Shown here one piece after another: positions 1 to 10,671 of a stretch of 64,000 nt of DNA (positions within the stretch are counted from its first letter, which is position 1; every line of letters starts with the position of its first letter). Below the pieces are notes generated by a model. It saw only the letters and a program-made list of their open reading frames with translations, was not told where the DNA came from and searched no databases. Both the position numbers and the translations under genes were made by a program. Source of the DNA: Dactylorhiza incarnata (lineage: Eukaryota; Streptophyta; Magnoliopsida; Asparagales; Orchidaceae); contig JAWHQI010000064.1 of assembly GCA_033032865.1 (NCBI GenBank), positions 2,604,001 to 2,668,000 of the forward strand. Reading direction: 5' to 3'.

Positions 1-597
1 TACAAGACCGCGTGCGATCGCCGCATCCGAACACTACACCACCGCGCAAAGCAGGACCGTGCGCGGTAGCGCCCGCGGCAAGCGCGGCGCTACCGCGCGG
101 TAGCGCCGAGCCCCACTTGGAGTGCGACCAAGCCGCACCCCCCTTTGGGGTGCGGCCGAGAGGAATCGCCCCCCTCCCTCCGTCGCGGCCGCACCGCGCC
201 TCCTTCAGGGGCGGTCGAACCGCTCTCCCCCGTAGCAAGATTGGGGTGAGTCCCCCCTCTTTCGGTTCGCCGCCCGCTTTTCGGGCTCCGTGCTCCGTTC
301 AGAGTAATTCCCCGTTCGTTACGTGCTCAGAACGCTTCTGAGCGCGCTTATCTCACTTTTTATCTCTTCTGACTTCTCACATTTCCGACTCGCTCACTTT
401 TCCGACTCGGCTCGCTCACTTTTTGTCTTTCAGTTTCTCACTTTTCAGGAACAGTTTGTCGCCTTTCCTCGAAGGGCAGAATGGTCATTTACGAAAAATG
501 GTGATCCGTGGGCTCTGAACCGGAAAATATGATTCGTCCTCCCAGATGGTTATGGCGGTTACAACGGCAAAATTACCGGGTTACCCCCGACCAAAGC

Positions 598-606
598 TAT
601 AAAAGG
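598..606 (+). promoter_or_regulatory. TATA box of LTR relic A
   Basis: TATAAAAGG is followed by the block that is also downstream of a TTAATAAAAGGG motif in relic B (5786-5797). The shared position in the two copies supports a real LTR promoter with transcription to the right. The predicted transcript would begin with the hairpin repeat array. Confidence 0.5.
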
Positions 607-726
607 ACCCCCTAGGCTTCATTTGAGAGGATCCGGCCTGAATGCTCAGAGAGAGCTCCTTGAAGATTTCCACGGATTTCTCCTTCGGCGCTTGAAGATC
701 TCCTTCGCGGACTTGAGGTTTTCCGT

Positions 727-1180
727 CTTCACGAAAGCGGACAAGGCTTTCTCACTTTCGTCTCCACGAAAGCGGACAAGACTTTCTCACTTTCGTCTCC
801 ACGAAAGCGGACAAGGCTTTCTCACTTTCGTCTCCACGAAAGCGGACAAGGCTTTCTCACTTTCGTCTCCACGAAAGCGGACAAGGCTTTCTCACTTTCG
901 TCTCCACGAAAGCGGACAAGGCTTTCTCCCTTTCGTCTCCACGAAAGCGGACAAGGCTTTCTCACTTTCGTCTCCACGAAAGCGGACAAGGCTTTCTCCC
1001 TTTCGTCTCCACGAAAGCGGACAAAGCCTTCTCTCACTTTCGTCTCCACGAAAGCGGACAAGGCTTTCTCACTTTCGTCTCCATGAAAGCGGACAAGGCT
1101 TTCTCACTTTCGTCTCCACGAAAGCGGACAAGGCTTTCTCACTTTCGTCTCCACGAAAGCGGACAAGGCATTCTCACTTT
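727..1180 (+). repeat. 35-bp tandem array, each unit with a perfect hairpin
   Basis: About 13 units of 35 bp, most nearly identical. Each unit contains CTTTCGT, the spacer CTCC, then ACGAAAG, a perfect 7-bp stem. One unit carries a 2-bp length variation near 1040 and one has ATGAAAG near 1083. The array lies downstream of the LTR TATA box. Relic B has only short diverged words (gaagatctccttcg) at this place, so the array expanded in this copy. Long reading frames over it on both strands are repeat artefacts. Confidence 0.9.
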
Positions 1181-1512
1181 CGTTCTCTACCGTTCTCAGA
1201 AGGAAAAGACTTAGTTTTTTTCCGAGAGGTGGCCTGTCGCCCTCGGAACGCTCTCTCTCTCTCTCTCTGATATTGTAACGAGCAGCGGCCTGTCGCGCTC
1301 GACTTCTAAATCTCTAATTGTAACCCCCCAGAAGATAGTGGAAGATTGGTCGGCACAGCTCCGACCACGTGATTTTTTACCCTTTCCGGGTTTTTCCACG
1401 CTAAAAAGTCCAGGTGTAACCAACGAATTTCTCTGTGACTGTTTGCGCGCTTAGTTCGCTCCCGAGCTAAGGTGGTTCAAGTAAACCGGTCTACCAAGAG
1501 CCCTAAGCGACC

Positions 1513-2050
1513 CACAACAATTCATAATGTCAATATTACACTTGCTATTTTAATGTAATGTCATCAAATTCTTTTATTTATTTCAAAATAATTTAAATTA
1601 TAATATTAATTACGTGATTATGCATTCAAATAAGTAAAAAAACAAATTGTTGAAAATAAAATTTTCAAGTTATGATAATTATTATATTATCTAATAATTA
1701 ATTACTCTCAAATCAAATAAATAAATGTGACTTTGAAAGGAGAGAGAAGAAAAGAGAGAAGAGACTCAAGAGGTAGAGAGGGGTGCCATGCGTGAGGCTG
1801 CGAGCCACGTAAATGTCATCGTGCCATGATACTGTGGTTGTCGGAGTACTGTCTGTTGAATATTTTGCATTGTAAGTGCGCACGTGTCAGGATCGACTCA
1901 TTAGTGACCAGTTAGTGACATGTTTATCTAGGACACGGCTCTACGATGGAGGTAATATATATTTTCATTCCAAACATGATGGAATATACGTAGAATACTT
2001 TGAGCGGAGCCTCTAACACTGTCACGACGCACGGGGCCCCTCGTGTACTG
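1513..2050. other. AT-rich spacer, no gene seen
   Basis: AT-rich to about 1740, then mixed sequence. No coding signal, RNA gene or terminal repeat was recognised. The missing WRKY exon 2 was looked for here on the minus strand and not found. Confidence 0.5.
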
Positions 2051-2067
2051 TCACTGGTGTATATTAG

Positions 2068-2077
<10 letters not shown>

Positions 2078-2105
<28 letters not shown>
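2078..2105. repeat. (TG)n microsatellite
   Basis: An uninterrupted run of TG dinucleotides of about 14 units, preceded by a short (TA)n tract. Confidence 0.95.
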
Positions 2106-2109
<4 letters not shown>

Positions 2110-2411
2110 TGCGGAGAAGCACTGTGCGCACGGGGATCCCGATCATATGCGAAGAAGCAGCCCGCGTGAATGTGCATAGAAGAACTGTGAGCTGTTGGAT
2201 CATGTGATCCTCCATCCCAGCAGCGCGGCGGCCGGCGGCTGCGGGCTCGCCGGCCGCCTGGGGTTCGTCGGCTTGAACGCCGAGGAATCCATGCAGGGCG
2301 GCTGGTGCATGGCCAGCGAGCCCGCAGCCATTGGCTGCCGCGCTGCAAGGCAACTTCACAGTGTGTCGGTCGGCGAGCTGATTTTTGTGCTGCCGGCGGT
2401 CGCGACGTGCA

Positions 2412-2485
2412 GAATGGCCGGCGGCCGGCGACGCACGGAATGGCCGGCGGCCGGCGACGCACGGAATGGCCGGCGGCAGCCACAT
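2412..2485. repeat. 26-bp GC-rich minisatellite
   Basis: Nearly three tandem copies of a 26-bp unit starting gaatggccggcggccggc and ending gacgcacg. The four overlapping reading frames across 2050-2600 are by-products of this repeat. The segment ends in a (TATA)n tract near 2570-2600. Confidence 0.85.
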
Positions 2486-2695
2486 GTGTGGTTGCCGGCA
2501 AGGAAGCCGGATGGCGGCGCTGGGTATTCACACCTTCGCACAGGGAGTATTCGCACCTGAATACGCCCCTATGTATATATATGTATATATATATATAATA
2601 TAAATCTCATCAATAGTACTATTTTTCTTCATATATAAAAAATTTTTCGTCGTAAGAATTTAATCCCGACGGGCAATCTAGGGCCATCAAAACAT

Positions 2696-3157
2696 TCACC
2701 TGGGATGAACGTTGTTCTTCACCGCTTTCTGTCCGTACTTCCTCCACCTATACCCGTCGTCAAGAATGTCGTTAGCACTCCTCGTCTGGAAAGCGAACCT
2801 CGGCCTCGCCGCCTTCTTCCCCCTCCCGCCGGCAGCCTTCTCCTTCTCCTTCCCGGCCGTCCCAACTACGGCGCCGCTCCCTTCGTCTTCTCCTCCCCTT
2901 CGTCTCTCCTGAAGGCTCTCCTCCATCAGCGACATCGATTCCGCGTCGATCTGCATCTTTCGCTGCCCGTCGAGCCCGTTCTGGTTCGAAAAATACAGCG
3001 ACGCCCAGTCGGAAACTCCGCCGGCCGCCGCGAGCGCGGCTCCCAGAGAAGGCTCCATGGTGTCTGCTGGAAGCGGCGGTGGCGGTGGCGGTGGCGGTGG
3101 GTAGAAATCAGACAAGTCGGGAAACGGCGGCAAGTCCGCTCCTTCTAAGGGTTCCAT
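2696..3157 (-). CDS. WRKY transcription factor, group IIc, first exon only
   Basis: The 154-codon exon begins with an ATG at 3157 and runs to a splice donor at 2695 (CATCCCAG then GTGAATG). The protein has an acidic start, a run of nine prolines (residues 22-30), a Ser/Glu-rich middle and a Lys/Arg-rich stretch. It ends with the first half of a WRKY domain: [19 protein letters not shown], then HPR. The signature WRKYGQK is intact. The break after PR is the conserved intron position of WRKY genes, so the donor is credible. By family this is a DNA-binding nuclear protein that recognises W-box promoters. The second half (zinc-binding C2H2 part) is absent from 1-2695, which holds repeats and an LTR, so either the intron extends beyond the window or the gene is truncated. 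The [15 protein letters not shown] type points to the WRKY75/24/43 set of group IIc, with moderate confidence. Confidence 0.85.
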   Translation of the reverse strand: MEPLEGADLPPFPDLSDFYPPPPPPPPPLPADTMEPSLGAALAAAGGVSDWASLYFSNQNGLDGQRKMQIDAESMSLMEESLQERRRGGEDEGSGAVVGTAGKEKEKAAGGRGKKAARPRFAFQTRSANDILDDGYRWRKYGQKAVKNNVHPR

Positions 3158-3199
3158 GAGATGTAGAAGTGAAGAGGCAACTGTCGAGAAGCCGCGGAG

Positions 3200-3208
3200 T
3201 ATTTAAAT
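3200..3208 (-). promoter_or_regulatory. Candidate TATA box of the WRKY gene
   Basis: On the minus strand ATTTAAATA lies about 45 bp upstream of the WRKY start codon (3157). This is the right distance for transcription starting about 15 bases before the ATG. No other element was recognised. Confidence 0.4.
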
Positions 3209-3806
3209 TCAAGCTCGAATTTGTAGAAAGTTAAAACTTTTTTTTTTTGATAAAGATAGAATTTTTGTTGTTGGCGGTGGTTAGATTTCTGGCGTGCTGG
3301 ACGGTGGAAAGAGGTTGGCCCGTGTTTAACTGTAGCAGCCCAGACTATCGTAGTAAATATGTATATATATAACTTGCAACATGATTATTATTATATTTAA
3401 AATAAAAATTAATTAAAGTGATCAAAAACATCTAAATTACCGCTTTATTTGGCGCGGGGTTGGCGGGCGGAGAAGGCGGGAGGAAACGCAGTATTCCAAC
3501 CGGAGGGAGGGAGCGGGGGTTCCAGGCGCGGAAAACGGCGGCGTTTCTCACGCGCGGCGGGTGGAGACGCGGCAAACGCCGCCGCCACGCATTTGATTAC
3601 GGGCCTTGCGGTGGCGTTTGCCGCAAACGCCGCCCGCAAACGCGGAACCAAATGAACCCTACATTTCCCGTTTTTCTCTCTAACACGGTTGCATCTTTCG
3701 GGTCGAAGATGTTGAGGATTTCCATAATGTTGACGAAGCCGAAGAACCGGGAGGCTTCGGTGCTCGCATTGGGGGCCACGGGCACTGTCGCTCGTAAATA
3801 AATAAA

Positions 3807-4717
3807 GAGAATTGATATTAGCAGTCTGAAACTGGCTATTCGCAGTCCATCGCTATTCGTAGTCTATCAATTTTATTTGTAGTCCAAAATTATATTTGCA
3901 CCCCAGTTGTTAAAGGCACCGCGGTTTTGGCTAGGTGCACCGCACTTTCTCCTAACTTTTCATGCCTTCTGGAAATAAGCCTTGTACATGCATTTTAGGG
4001 AAAAGTGTTCAACACGAAAGTTGTAGATTTCGAAGAGATCTACAACTTTTGTGTTGAATACTTTTCCTAAAAATGCATGTGCAAGACGTACTTTGGAAAT
4101 ACGCTCAGGTTTCGCGCATTTTGAAAATACGCCTTGTACATGCATTTTTTAGGAAAAGTGTTCAACACAAAAGTTGTATATCTCGTTGAAATCTACAACT
4201 TTCGTGTTGAACACTTTTTCTAAAAATGCATGTACAAGACTTATTTTCAGAAGGCGTGGAAGATTAGGAGAAAGTGCGGTGCACCCAGCCAAAAATGTGG
4301 TGCCATTAACAACTCCCTTTATTAAGTACTAGAAGTTTAGAAGCCTAGAGAAATATCTTAAAGACTCTAAAACAATTTAAAAAACCTACCATATAAATAA
4401 GTTAAATGATATGCATAAAGGAATTAACTCTAAATCGAGTTAAATGACATGCAAACTTTCGTCTAACTAGAAAACTGACTACTTTTTTGAGATTTTCGCT
4501 GGATAATTTCCTTCTTTTTTGAAGGTGAATCTAAGAGGGGGAAATACGACGCGACCGATAAAACTATGAGTGTGGTTTAGACAACGGGAGAGAGATGAAG
4601 AGGAGGAAGTTATTCGATGAGGTGCGATTAATAAGAATTTGACTGCAGATATAATTATAATTTTTACAATTTTTTGCGGTGCTAATAGCCAGAATTGAAC
4701 TGCTAATATCAACTCTC
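3807..4717. mobile_element. hAT-like non-autonomous element with 8-bp TSD
   Basis: The 8-bp sequence TAAATAAA occurs at 3799-3806 and again at 4718-4725. Between them the ends are imperfect inverted repeats: GAGAATTGATATTAGCAGT on the left and the reverse complement of the right end, GAGAGTTGATATTAGCAGT. Similarity continues to CTGGCTATT about 35 bp in. An 8-bp duplication is the habit of hAT transposons. The 911-bp element has no coding capacity. Its middle is occupied by a separate foldback element. The TSD is low-complexity, which weakens it slightly. Confidence 0.7.
3905..4314. mobile_element. Foldback MITE nested in the hAT-like element
   Basis: The two halves of this 410-bp element are near-complete reverse complements. 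The left end reads AGTTGTTAAAGGCACC, and the right end in reverse complement AGTTGTTAATGGCACC. Inside each half the block AAAGTGTTCAACAC with a facing partner (TTGTAGAT ... ATCTACAAC) forms a second, smaller palindrome, so the element is an inverted repeat of inverted repeats. The flanks share only CCC, so the superfamily is uncertain. No coding region. Confidence 0.75.
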
Positions 4718-4725
4718 TAAATAAA

Positions 4726-5094
4726 ATGTTTGTAAGTGGGACGTGACAATCCGCCCCGTGGGCAAATTTTTGTCAGACTTTGCGATACTAGCCACTCATT
4801 ATTTATATATTTATAATGAAGAGCATTTAATATATGATAAATTATCTGATATATACATTTTGGACACGTGTCTATATGTTACACTATTGTGGGTGGGGTC
4901 AAATGGGCAGTTGAACTGAAATTAGTTTGTTGGGATTTGGTTGGCCCCTCTCCCATCTTCCCCTCCCCTTTCAAGGCCAAGAAACTTATTAAGCCCAAAT
5001 ACACTTGATTAAAAAAATATTAATGATGGGTTCCCATCTATTATGTAGAAATATTCGGGCTGCGATTAACTAGAAACTTCACTCCCCCATTAAG
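4726..5094. other. Intergenic, no gene seen
   Basis: AT-rich sequence without a coding signal. On the minus strand the words GGGGCGGATTGTCACGTCCC near 4740-4760 resemble a polypurine tract followed by an LTR start, but no partner was found. Confidence 0.4.
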
Positions 5095-6275
5095 ACAATG
5101 GGGTCATGGGTGAGAAAGTTGGTTTAATCAAGAGAAAGACAAACTCATTATCTCCGCAACGAACCGTGCATGTAACCGCTATGAGAACACGCAATCCTGC
5201 ACATACGACTGCGAGCAACCGCGCGCGCATCTGCGCACGGCGCTACCGCGAGCGCAACCACGAGTGTCGCACGCGCAATCGTGAGCGGCGGTGCTGCGCG
5301 CGGTCCACGCAGTACCGCATGCTACGCACGCTACCGCGCGCGGCACACACAGTACCGCGCGCAACTGCGCCCGACATGCGCGGTGCCGGTCGATCTCCCT
5401 CGTCGCGCGACACGTCCGCCCCCCCCCCCCCCCCCCCCCTGCATCGTCCTCGCGCGGCTCCGGTCGTACTTTTTACGGCGCTCCCGTTCGATGCTCGACG
5501 CGCACTTAACACTGCTAAATTCGTAACGTGCTTTTGATCCACGCGCACTTGAACATTGCAAAGTTCATAGCGCGCGCAGTTGGAGACTTCACTTTTCTCC
5601 TTGAGATTGCAGGATTCGCACATTGCTATTAGAATCGTCAACGAAGCTGCCCGAAGTGCCTGAACTGAACGGGGGGCGAAATCGTCATATTCGAAAAATG
5701 GCGATCCGTGTGCTCCAAACCGACAAACGTGATTCGCTCATCAGGTGGTTACGATGGCAAAATTACCGAGCCGCCCCCGGCCAAGTTAATAAAAGGGACC
5801 CTGAACCTTCATTTGAAGGGATCTGACATTCGGCATCCGAGAGAGCTTTCTGAAGAATTCCTTCAGAGATCTCCTTCGCGGCTCGAAGATCTCCTTCAGA
5901 GTTCGAAGATCTCATTCGCGACTCGAAGATCTCCTTCGTCGCTTGAAGACCTCCTTCGACAGCAAAATACTTAGTTTTTCTGAGAGGTGGCCGTCTGTCA
6001 CCCTCAGAGACTTTTCTTCAATTATAACTGTAACAAGACGCGGTCTGTCGCTCTCGGTTCTCGCAACTTTACATGTAACACTCCACACTTAGTGAAATTT
6101 GGCTGTCGCAGATCCGACCACGTGGTTTTTTCCATTTTCGGGTTTTCCACGCTAAAAACGTTCTCTTGTCGTCTGTCTGTTCTCTCTGTGACTGTTTGGG
6201 CGCTCGGCTCACTCACGGGCTAAGACGGTTCAATTCGCCCGATCTGAAAGAGCGTCGAGCGACCCGCAACAAATA
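5095..6275 (+). mobile_element. LTR-retrotransposon LTR relic B
   Basis: This is a second copy of the family at 1-1512. Shared features in the same order are gtcat-ttcgaaaaatggcgatccgtg, the TATA-like ATAAAAGGG (5789-5797), gaagatctccttcg repeats, ttagtttttctgagaggtgg, gatccgaccacgtgg, ttttccacgctaaaaa, tctctgtgactgtttg, and the end CGACCCGCAACA (to about 6272). The 5' part (5190-5500) is rich in CGCG-type words and holds a run of about 20 C at 5420-5440. The left boundary is estimated. No internal region or primer site follows, so it is solo or truncated. Confidence 0.5.
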
Positions 6276-6512
6276 ATTATGAAAGATAATATATAATGAA
6301 AATAAAAATTATTTATAAAAATATATATATTCTTTGCACTCAATCTATGTTATATTAAAAATTAAAAATAATCAAATAACTATCATCTTAGAATATGGTT
6401 CTTCAATTTTGATTCACACATAATTTTTACTAATCTTTTTGGAGTAAATTTTGGATAGCGTCGACTGCGAACGGGAGAACGGGGAAGATTTGCAACTCTA
6501 ATATATAGTAGT
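6276..6512. other. AT-rich spacer
   Basis: AT-rich sequence between LTR relic B and the inverted-arm element. No feature recognised. Confidence 0.4.
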
Positions 6513-6959
6513 TGTTGAAACCAAGACTTGATAACAAGACTTAGTCTCTGTGGAGTTCGGGCCCTCAACAAGTTTGGGGTGATCTCACACTTACTTCTCC
6601 CAAGGGAGAGCTCTAGGCTAAGAGACTAAGGAACTAAGAAAGAGACCAAGGGCTTAGCGAGGAGGTCTCACCACACACCCGGAAGATCTTAGAGCGCTTC
6701 CCCCAAGCCAATGCTAAGCTTGGGCACCTTTGGAGGCTCTCCTCACACTAAAGATACTTGGGGAGAGAGATAGCTAAAAGAGAGATCTAAAGAGAAGTCC
6801 ATCCAAATGGTGCCCCCTTGGTCCTATTTATAGGATTTTGAACTTGATCTGCCAATAACCACAATCTGGCCTACGAGATTACGAAAATATCCCCAGATTT
6901 GGCCTGCGAACAGCCAGGTCCCACTGTTTAGAGGCGCTAAACACAGCTCAGACCGCCCT

Positions 6960-8258
6960 CTCGGGGCCGGGCGAGAGGGGGTTGACCTCCTCCCCTGCTC
7001 GCCCCCCTCACTGGGCTGGGGCGGGGCGAGCTGGGAGGGTGTCTCCCTCCTGAGCTCGCCCCCTGCTGGGGGCAGGGGCGAGAGGAGCTCGCCCCTCTTT
7101 GCTGGGGAGCAGGGGCGAGAGGAGCTCGCCCCCTGCCTCGGGGGCGGGGGCGAGAGGAGCTCTCCCCCGCCTAGGTGGCGGGGGCGAGAGGAGCTCGCCC
7201 CCCCCCCCCCCCCCATCTCGAGTCTCGCCCCCTTTGCTGGGGGGAGGGGGCGAGAGGAGCTCGCCCCCTGCTGGGGGCGGGGCGAGAGAAGCTCGCCCCC
7301 CCCCCCCCCCCGCCTGGGGTCTCGCCTCCCCTTTGCTGGGGGGCGAGGGCGAGAGGAGCTCGCCCCCCCCCCCCCTGCCTAGGGTCTCGCCCCCCCCCCC
7401 CCCCCCTTTGCTGGGGGAGGGGGCGAGAGGAGCTCTCCCCCTGCTGGGGGCCGGGGCGAGAAGGGGCTGACCTCCTCCCCTGCTCGCCCCCGTCACTGAG
7501 TTGGGGTGGGGCGAGCTGGGAGGGTGTCTCCCTCCTGAGCTCGCCCCCTGGTGGGGGCAGGGGCGAGAAGATCTCGCCCCCTTTGCTGGGGAGCAGGGGC
7601 GAGAGGAGCTCGCCCCCTGCCTCGGGGGCGGGGGCGAGAGGAGCTCGCCCCCGGCTTCGGGGGCGGGGGCGGGGGCGAGAGGAGCTCACCCCCCCGCCTC
7701 GGGGGCGAGAGGAGCTCGCCCCCCGCCTCGGGGCGAGAGGAGCTCTCCCCCCCGCCTCGAGTCTCGCCCCCTGCTGGGGGCGGGGGCGAGAGGAGCTCAC
7801 CCCCGGCCTGGGGTCTCCCCCCCCCCCCTTTGCTGGGGGGCGGGAGCGAGAGGAGCTCGCCCCCTCCCTGCCCCCTGCTCGCCCAGCCCCGTTAGGAGGG
7901 CGAGCATGGGAGGCGGCATGCCCCCTGCTCGCCCATCCCCAGTAGGGGGCGAGCAAGGGAGGCGGTCTGCCCCCTGCTCGCCCATCCCCAGTAGGGGGCG
8001 AGCAAGGGAGGCGGCTGCCCCCTGCTCGCCCAGCCCCATTAGGGGACGAGCAAGGGAGGCGGCCTGCCCCCTGCTCGCCCAACCCCGTTACGGGGGCGTG
8101 CAAGGGAGGCGGTCTGCCCCGTGCTCGCCCAATGCTAGTAGGGGCGAGCAAGGGAGGCGGCCTGCCCCCTGCTCGCCCAGCCCCGTTAGGGGGGCGAGCA
8201 AGGGAGGCGGCATGCCCCCTGCTCGCCCAGCCCCAGTAGGGGCGAGCAAGGGAGGCTG
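6960..8258. repeat. GC-rich minisatellite with inverted-repeat units
   Basis: About 1.3 kb of tandem repeats in two styles. To about 7870 the theme is GGGGCGAG-AGGAG-CTCGCCCC with variable G/C spacers, including poly-C runs of 14-18 near 7200, 7295, 7365 and 7390. From 7870 to 8258 the unit is about 60 bp, with GCTCGCCCAGCCCC-GTTAG-GGGGCGAGC and GGGAGGCGGC. Each unit can form a stem. A short piece of the second type resumes at 16157-16205, right of the inserted LTR element, so the array existed before that insertion. Long open frames on both strands are repeat artefacts, not genes. Confidence 0.9.
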
Positions 8259-10671
8259 TGTGAGGCCCCCATTTAGACCCCACATACATCTGTATCTAAG
8301 CTATGTTCATACATGCGTCCCAGGTTGAAGTAAGGCTAGTGAATACAAAATAAAGACACATAATAAGAAATTTACTTGCATACCTTGCATTATACGCTGA
8401 ATCTTTTCTGTCCTATCATAATCAATGCTTTTAGTGTTTTCGTATCCCAAGTCACGTCCATTACCTACAAAAGTTGACAACGGGCTTCGTCATAAAAATA
8501 TGACTAAGTGAGGATATACCTCTTTCATTGTTATATACAGTCAGAAAAACTTACGCAGTTTAAATTATATTTTCCATACTAACCATTTTCTATCTCCGTA
8601 GTAACTTATGCAGCATATAATTATATGAACATGTTAGTACCAATAAAACAGTATAAGCAGTATAGAATCATAACCATATCATGTAACATTAAAGCAGTGT
8701 GTCTATGTATCAGTATCTATGAAAGAACATAATGACTGGGGGAAACATGTCAGTAATCATAAACAGTATCAGGAGCTATCGCATTCATGTGAGCTATGAA
8801 ACATGTAAACAATGCAAGTATCTTAACTGTATCTATGTCATGGCAGTAGTGCAAACATATAACTTCATGTCAGTTTTCATGTCTATAAACATTTATCCAT
8901 GTACCTTTATAACCTCTTAAATCAGTATTTCCATGAGTGTTTCTTTCCTTAGGATATATTATGGGCGATTGAATCCTTTTTCCTTTTTTCCTTTATCCCG
9001 AAGGGTCATCATTTTCCAAAACCAGTACGGTCAACCCGCGTTTATGCCTTTCGGCTCGACTGGTTTGGCAATTCATCATATTCATTTCATTCATGTGCAT
9101 GCACTTCAATTTGCCCGTAATATAATCTCGTGTCGACACGTTTACATAAAGTGAGTTATTCATTTTTATATCCCCTCAGAATTTATTCGCTTGTTTGCCT
9201 TTATCAGGGCCATACAGTAAAGCGATATTAAATATCAGTGATATCAACTATGCATTTACCATTCAGCATAATAAGAATGCGCATGTAAGAAGAAAGTAAA
9301 GCTATAAAGTTTAAATGAAACAGGTAGCTCTCACCATCAGCAAATTTAGTCATTGGCATGTCTATATGGAGGTGTCATCCTTCGCGGTATCTGTATAGTA
9401 TCATATAATTTTGGGCATTTATATCGGGGTTGCATCTCGCTATAGCTACAATATTGACTACTATGATTACATCACTTGGAAGCTACTTAACTCAACCAAC
9501 CATTTGTTTTATCTAGTCATAACGACACAACGTTAAAGTGATAACGAAACTCATTTAGTTCTCTACTGAACATCATGAAGAGAAAAGCTCAACAATTACC
9601 ATAACTCAAGTCATCCATAACTCCCTCAACATAAAACTCTGGACATGAAATAAAAAGAGGGCTTAACATAAAAGAGGGATGCCAACCTTCAGTAACAACA
9701 AAACATCCATAATTTTCCCTGCACGAGTAGGCCAAGAAGATAAGAACCAAATTCCTAATAACTTATCATTCTTGTCAACCAATGACCAACAGAATGTCTA
9801 CTCAATGTTTGACATGACAGCAGCTGGTTAGCAGTAAGGTAAAGCCCAAAGCTCTGATTAATAAGAGCTCTTATAATGGCAGTTAATAGCAATTCCCCCC
9901 TAATCAAAGAGGATGGCATTAACAACAACCGAAATCTCCCAATAACAGTGACAGTCACAATAAGCAGTTTAAGAGAAGCAGCAGAACTTTCTTCTCCCAA
10001 TCATATAGAGAACAACTGAAGCGGAAAAACCCTAACACAATCGGCCAATCAAAACCAACAGAAACCCTTGAAACATAATCATCAACATATCTACTTCTGC
10101 ATATATTTCCTCCCAGAAATCCAACATCAACGCAAAAATTAGGAGGAGAAGAGAGAGGCAAGAAGCTCACCATGGCTTAAGTTAAAACCGAGGCCCTATT
10201 TCTAAAACAAAACTCACTACCCTGCTAAGCTTCAAATCCAACAAAGTCGCAAACCACAGATCCTCAGTCACGGATTCCACATCTTCTATGAGAGATTTCA
10301 AGAAGAAGAGAGCGGCGCCGTGCCCTATCGTGATCGTCGAGAGAGAAGGAAGTGAAAGATCGGTTGAAATGAGAACCCAAAACGTCATAAATCAACATCT
10401 CCACCGCCTAAAACATGTGCTATTAGCACCCCAACTTCAGCTACTAACATGTGTTATTAGCACACCCCTTTGCCTACTCATATTATTGAGCCCTTCATTT
10501 CCACCGGCACAAGCAATAAGAAAAGAATGCAATATAAAATTATAATATTAAAATTGAGCTTCGTCACAACATACAAATCTTTGCGAAGGAAAATGTCGAC
10601 ACTGATTTATTTTTCATCATAGGAGACAAACTTTTTTTAAATTGGGTCACTTCATCTTTTGGGCCGTTACA
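8259..10671 (-). repeat. 3' LTR of the LARD-like element
   Basis: This 2413-bp repeat is the copy next to the polypurine tract. It matches 13749-16156 along its whole length, with scattered substitutions. One visible difference is at 8281-8297, where this copy has atctgtatctaagcta and the other has a short caaattg. Confidence 0.9.

Larger units (their letters stand above)
1..1512 (+). mobile_element. LTR-retrotransposon LTR relic A (solo or truncated)
   Basis: This stretch resembles a long terminal repeat, not a gene. It has a TATA box near 598, a repeat-rich transcribed part, and a tail with U5-like words (gaccacgtg, ttccacgctaaaaa, tctctgtgactgttt) ending in CAACA at about 1512. The same order of words, diverged, recurs at 5095-6275, which shows that the two are copies of one family. 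No primer binding site or coding region follows, so it is probably a solo LTR or fragment. The left limit lies outside the window. It sits on the 3' side of the minus-strand WRKY exon, so it may lie in that gene's first intron or mark where the gene is broken. The clade is unknown. Confidence 0.55.

Noticed and set aside
727..1180. CRISPR-like array
   Set aside because: Units are contiguous tandem repeats without unique spacers, in a plant nuclear context.
623..1270. 215-codon frame with repeated SSPRKRTRLS and HESGQ blocks
   Set aside because: It is the translation of the 35-bp tandem array in an LTR; no start context or homology.
2051..2598. Several frames of 66-155 codons
   Set aside because: They overlap on both strands across a microsatellite and a GC minisatellite.
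7008..8328. Long overlapping reading frames (up to 372 codons) on both strands
   Set aside because: They lie in a GC-rich minisatellite whose unit length keeps several frames open; composition is only Gly, Arg, Pro, Ala and Ser with no domain.
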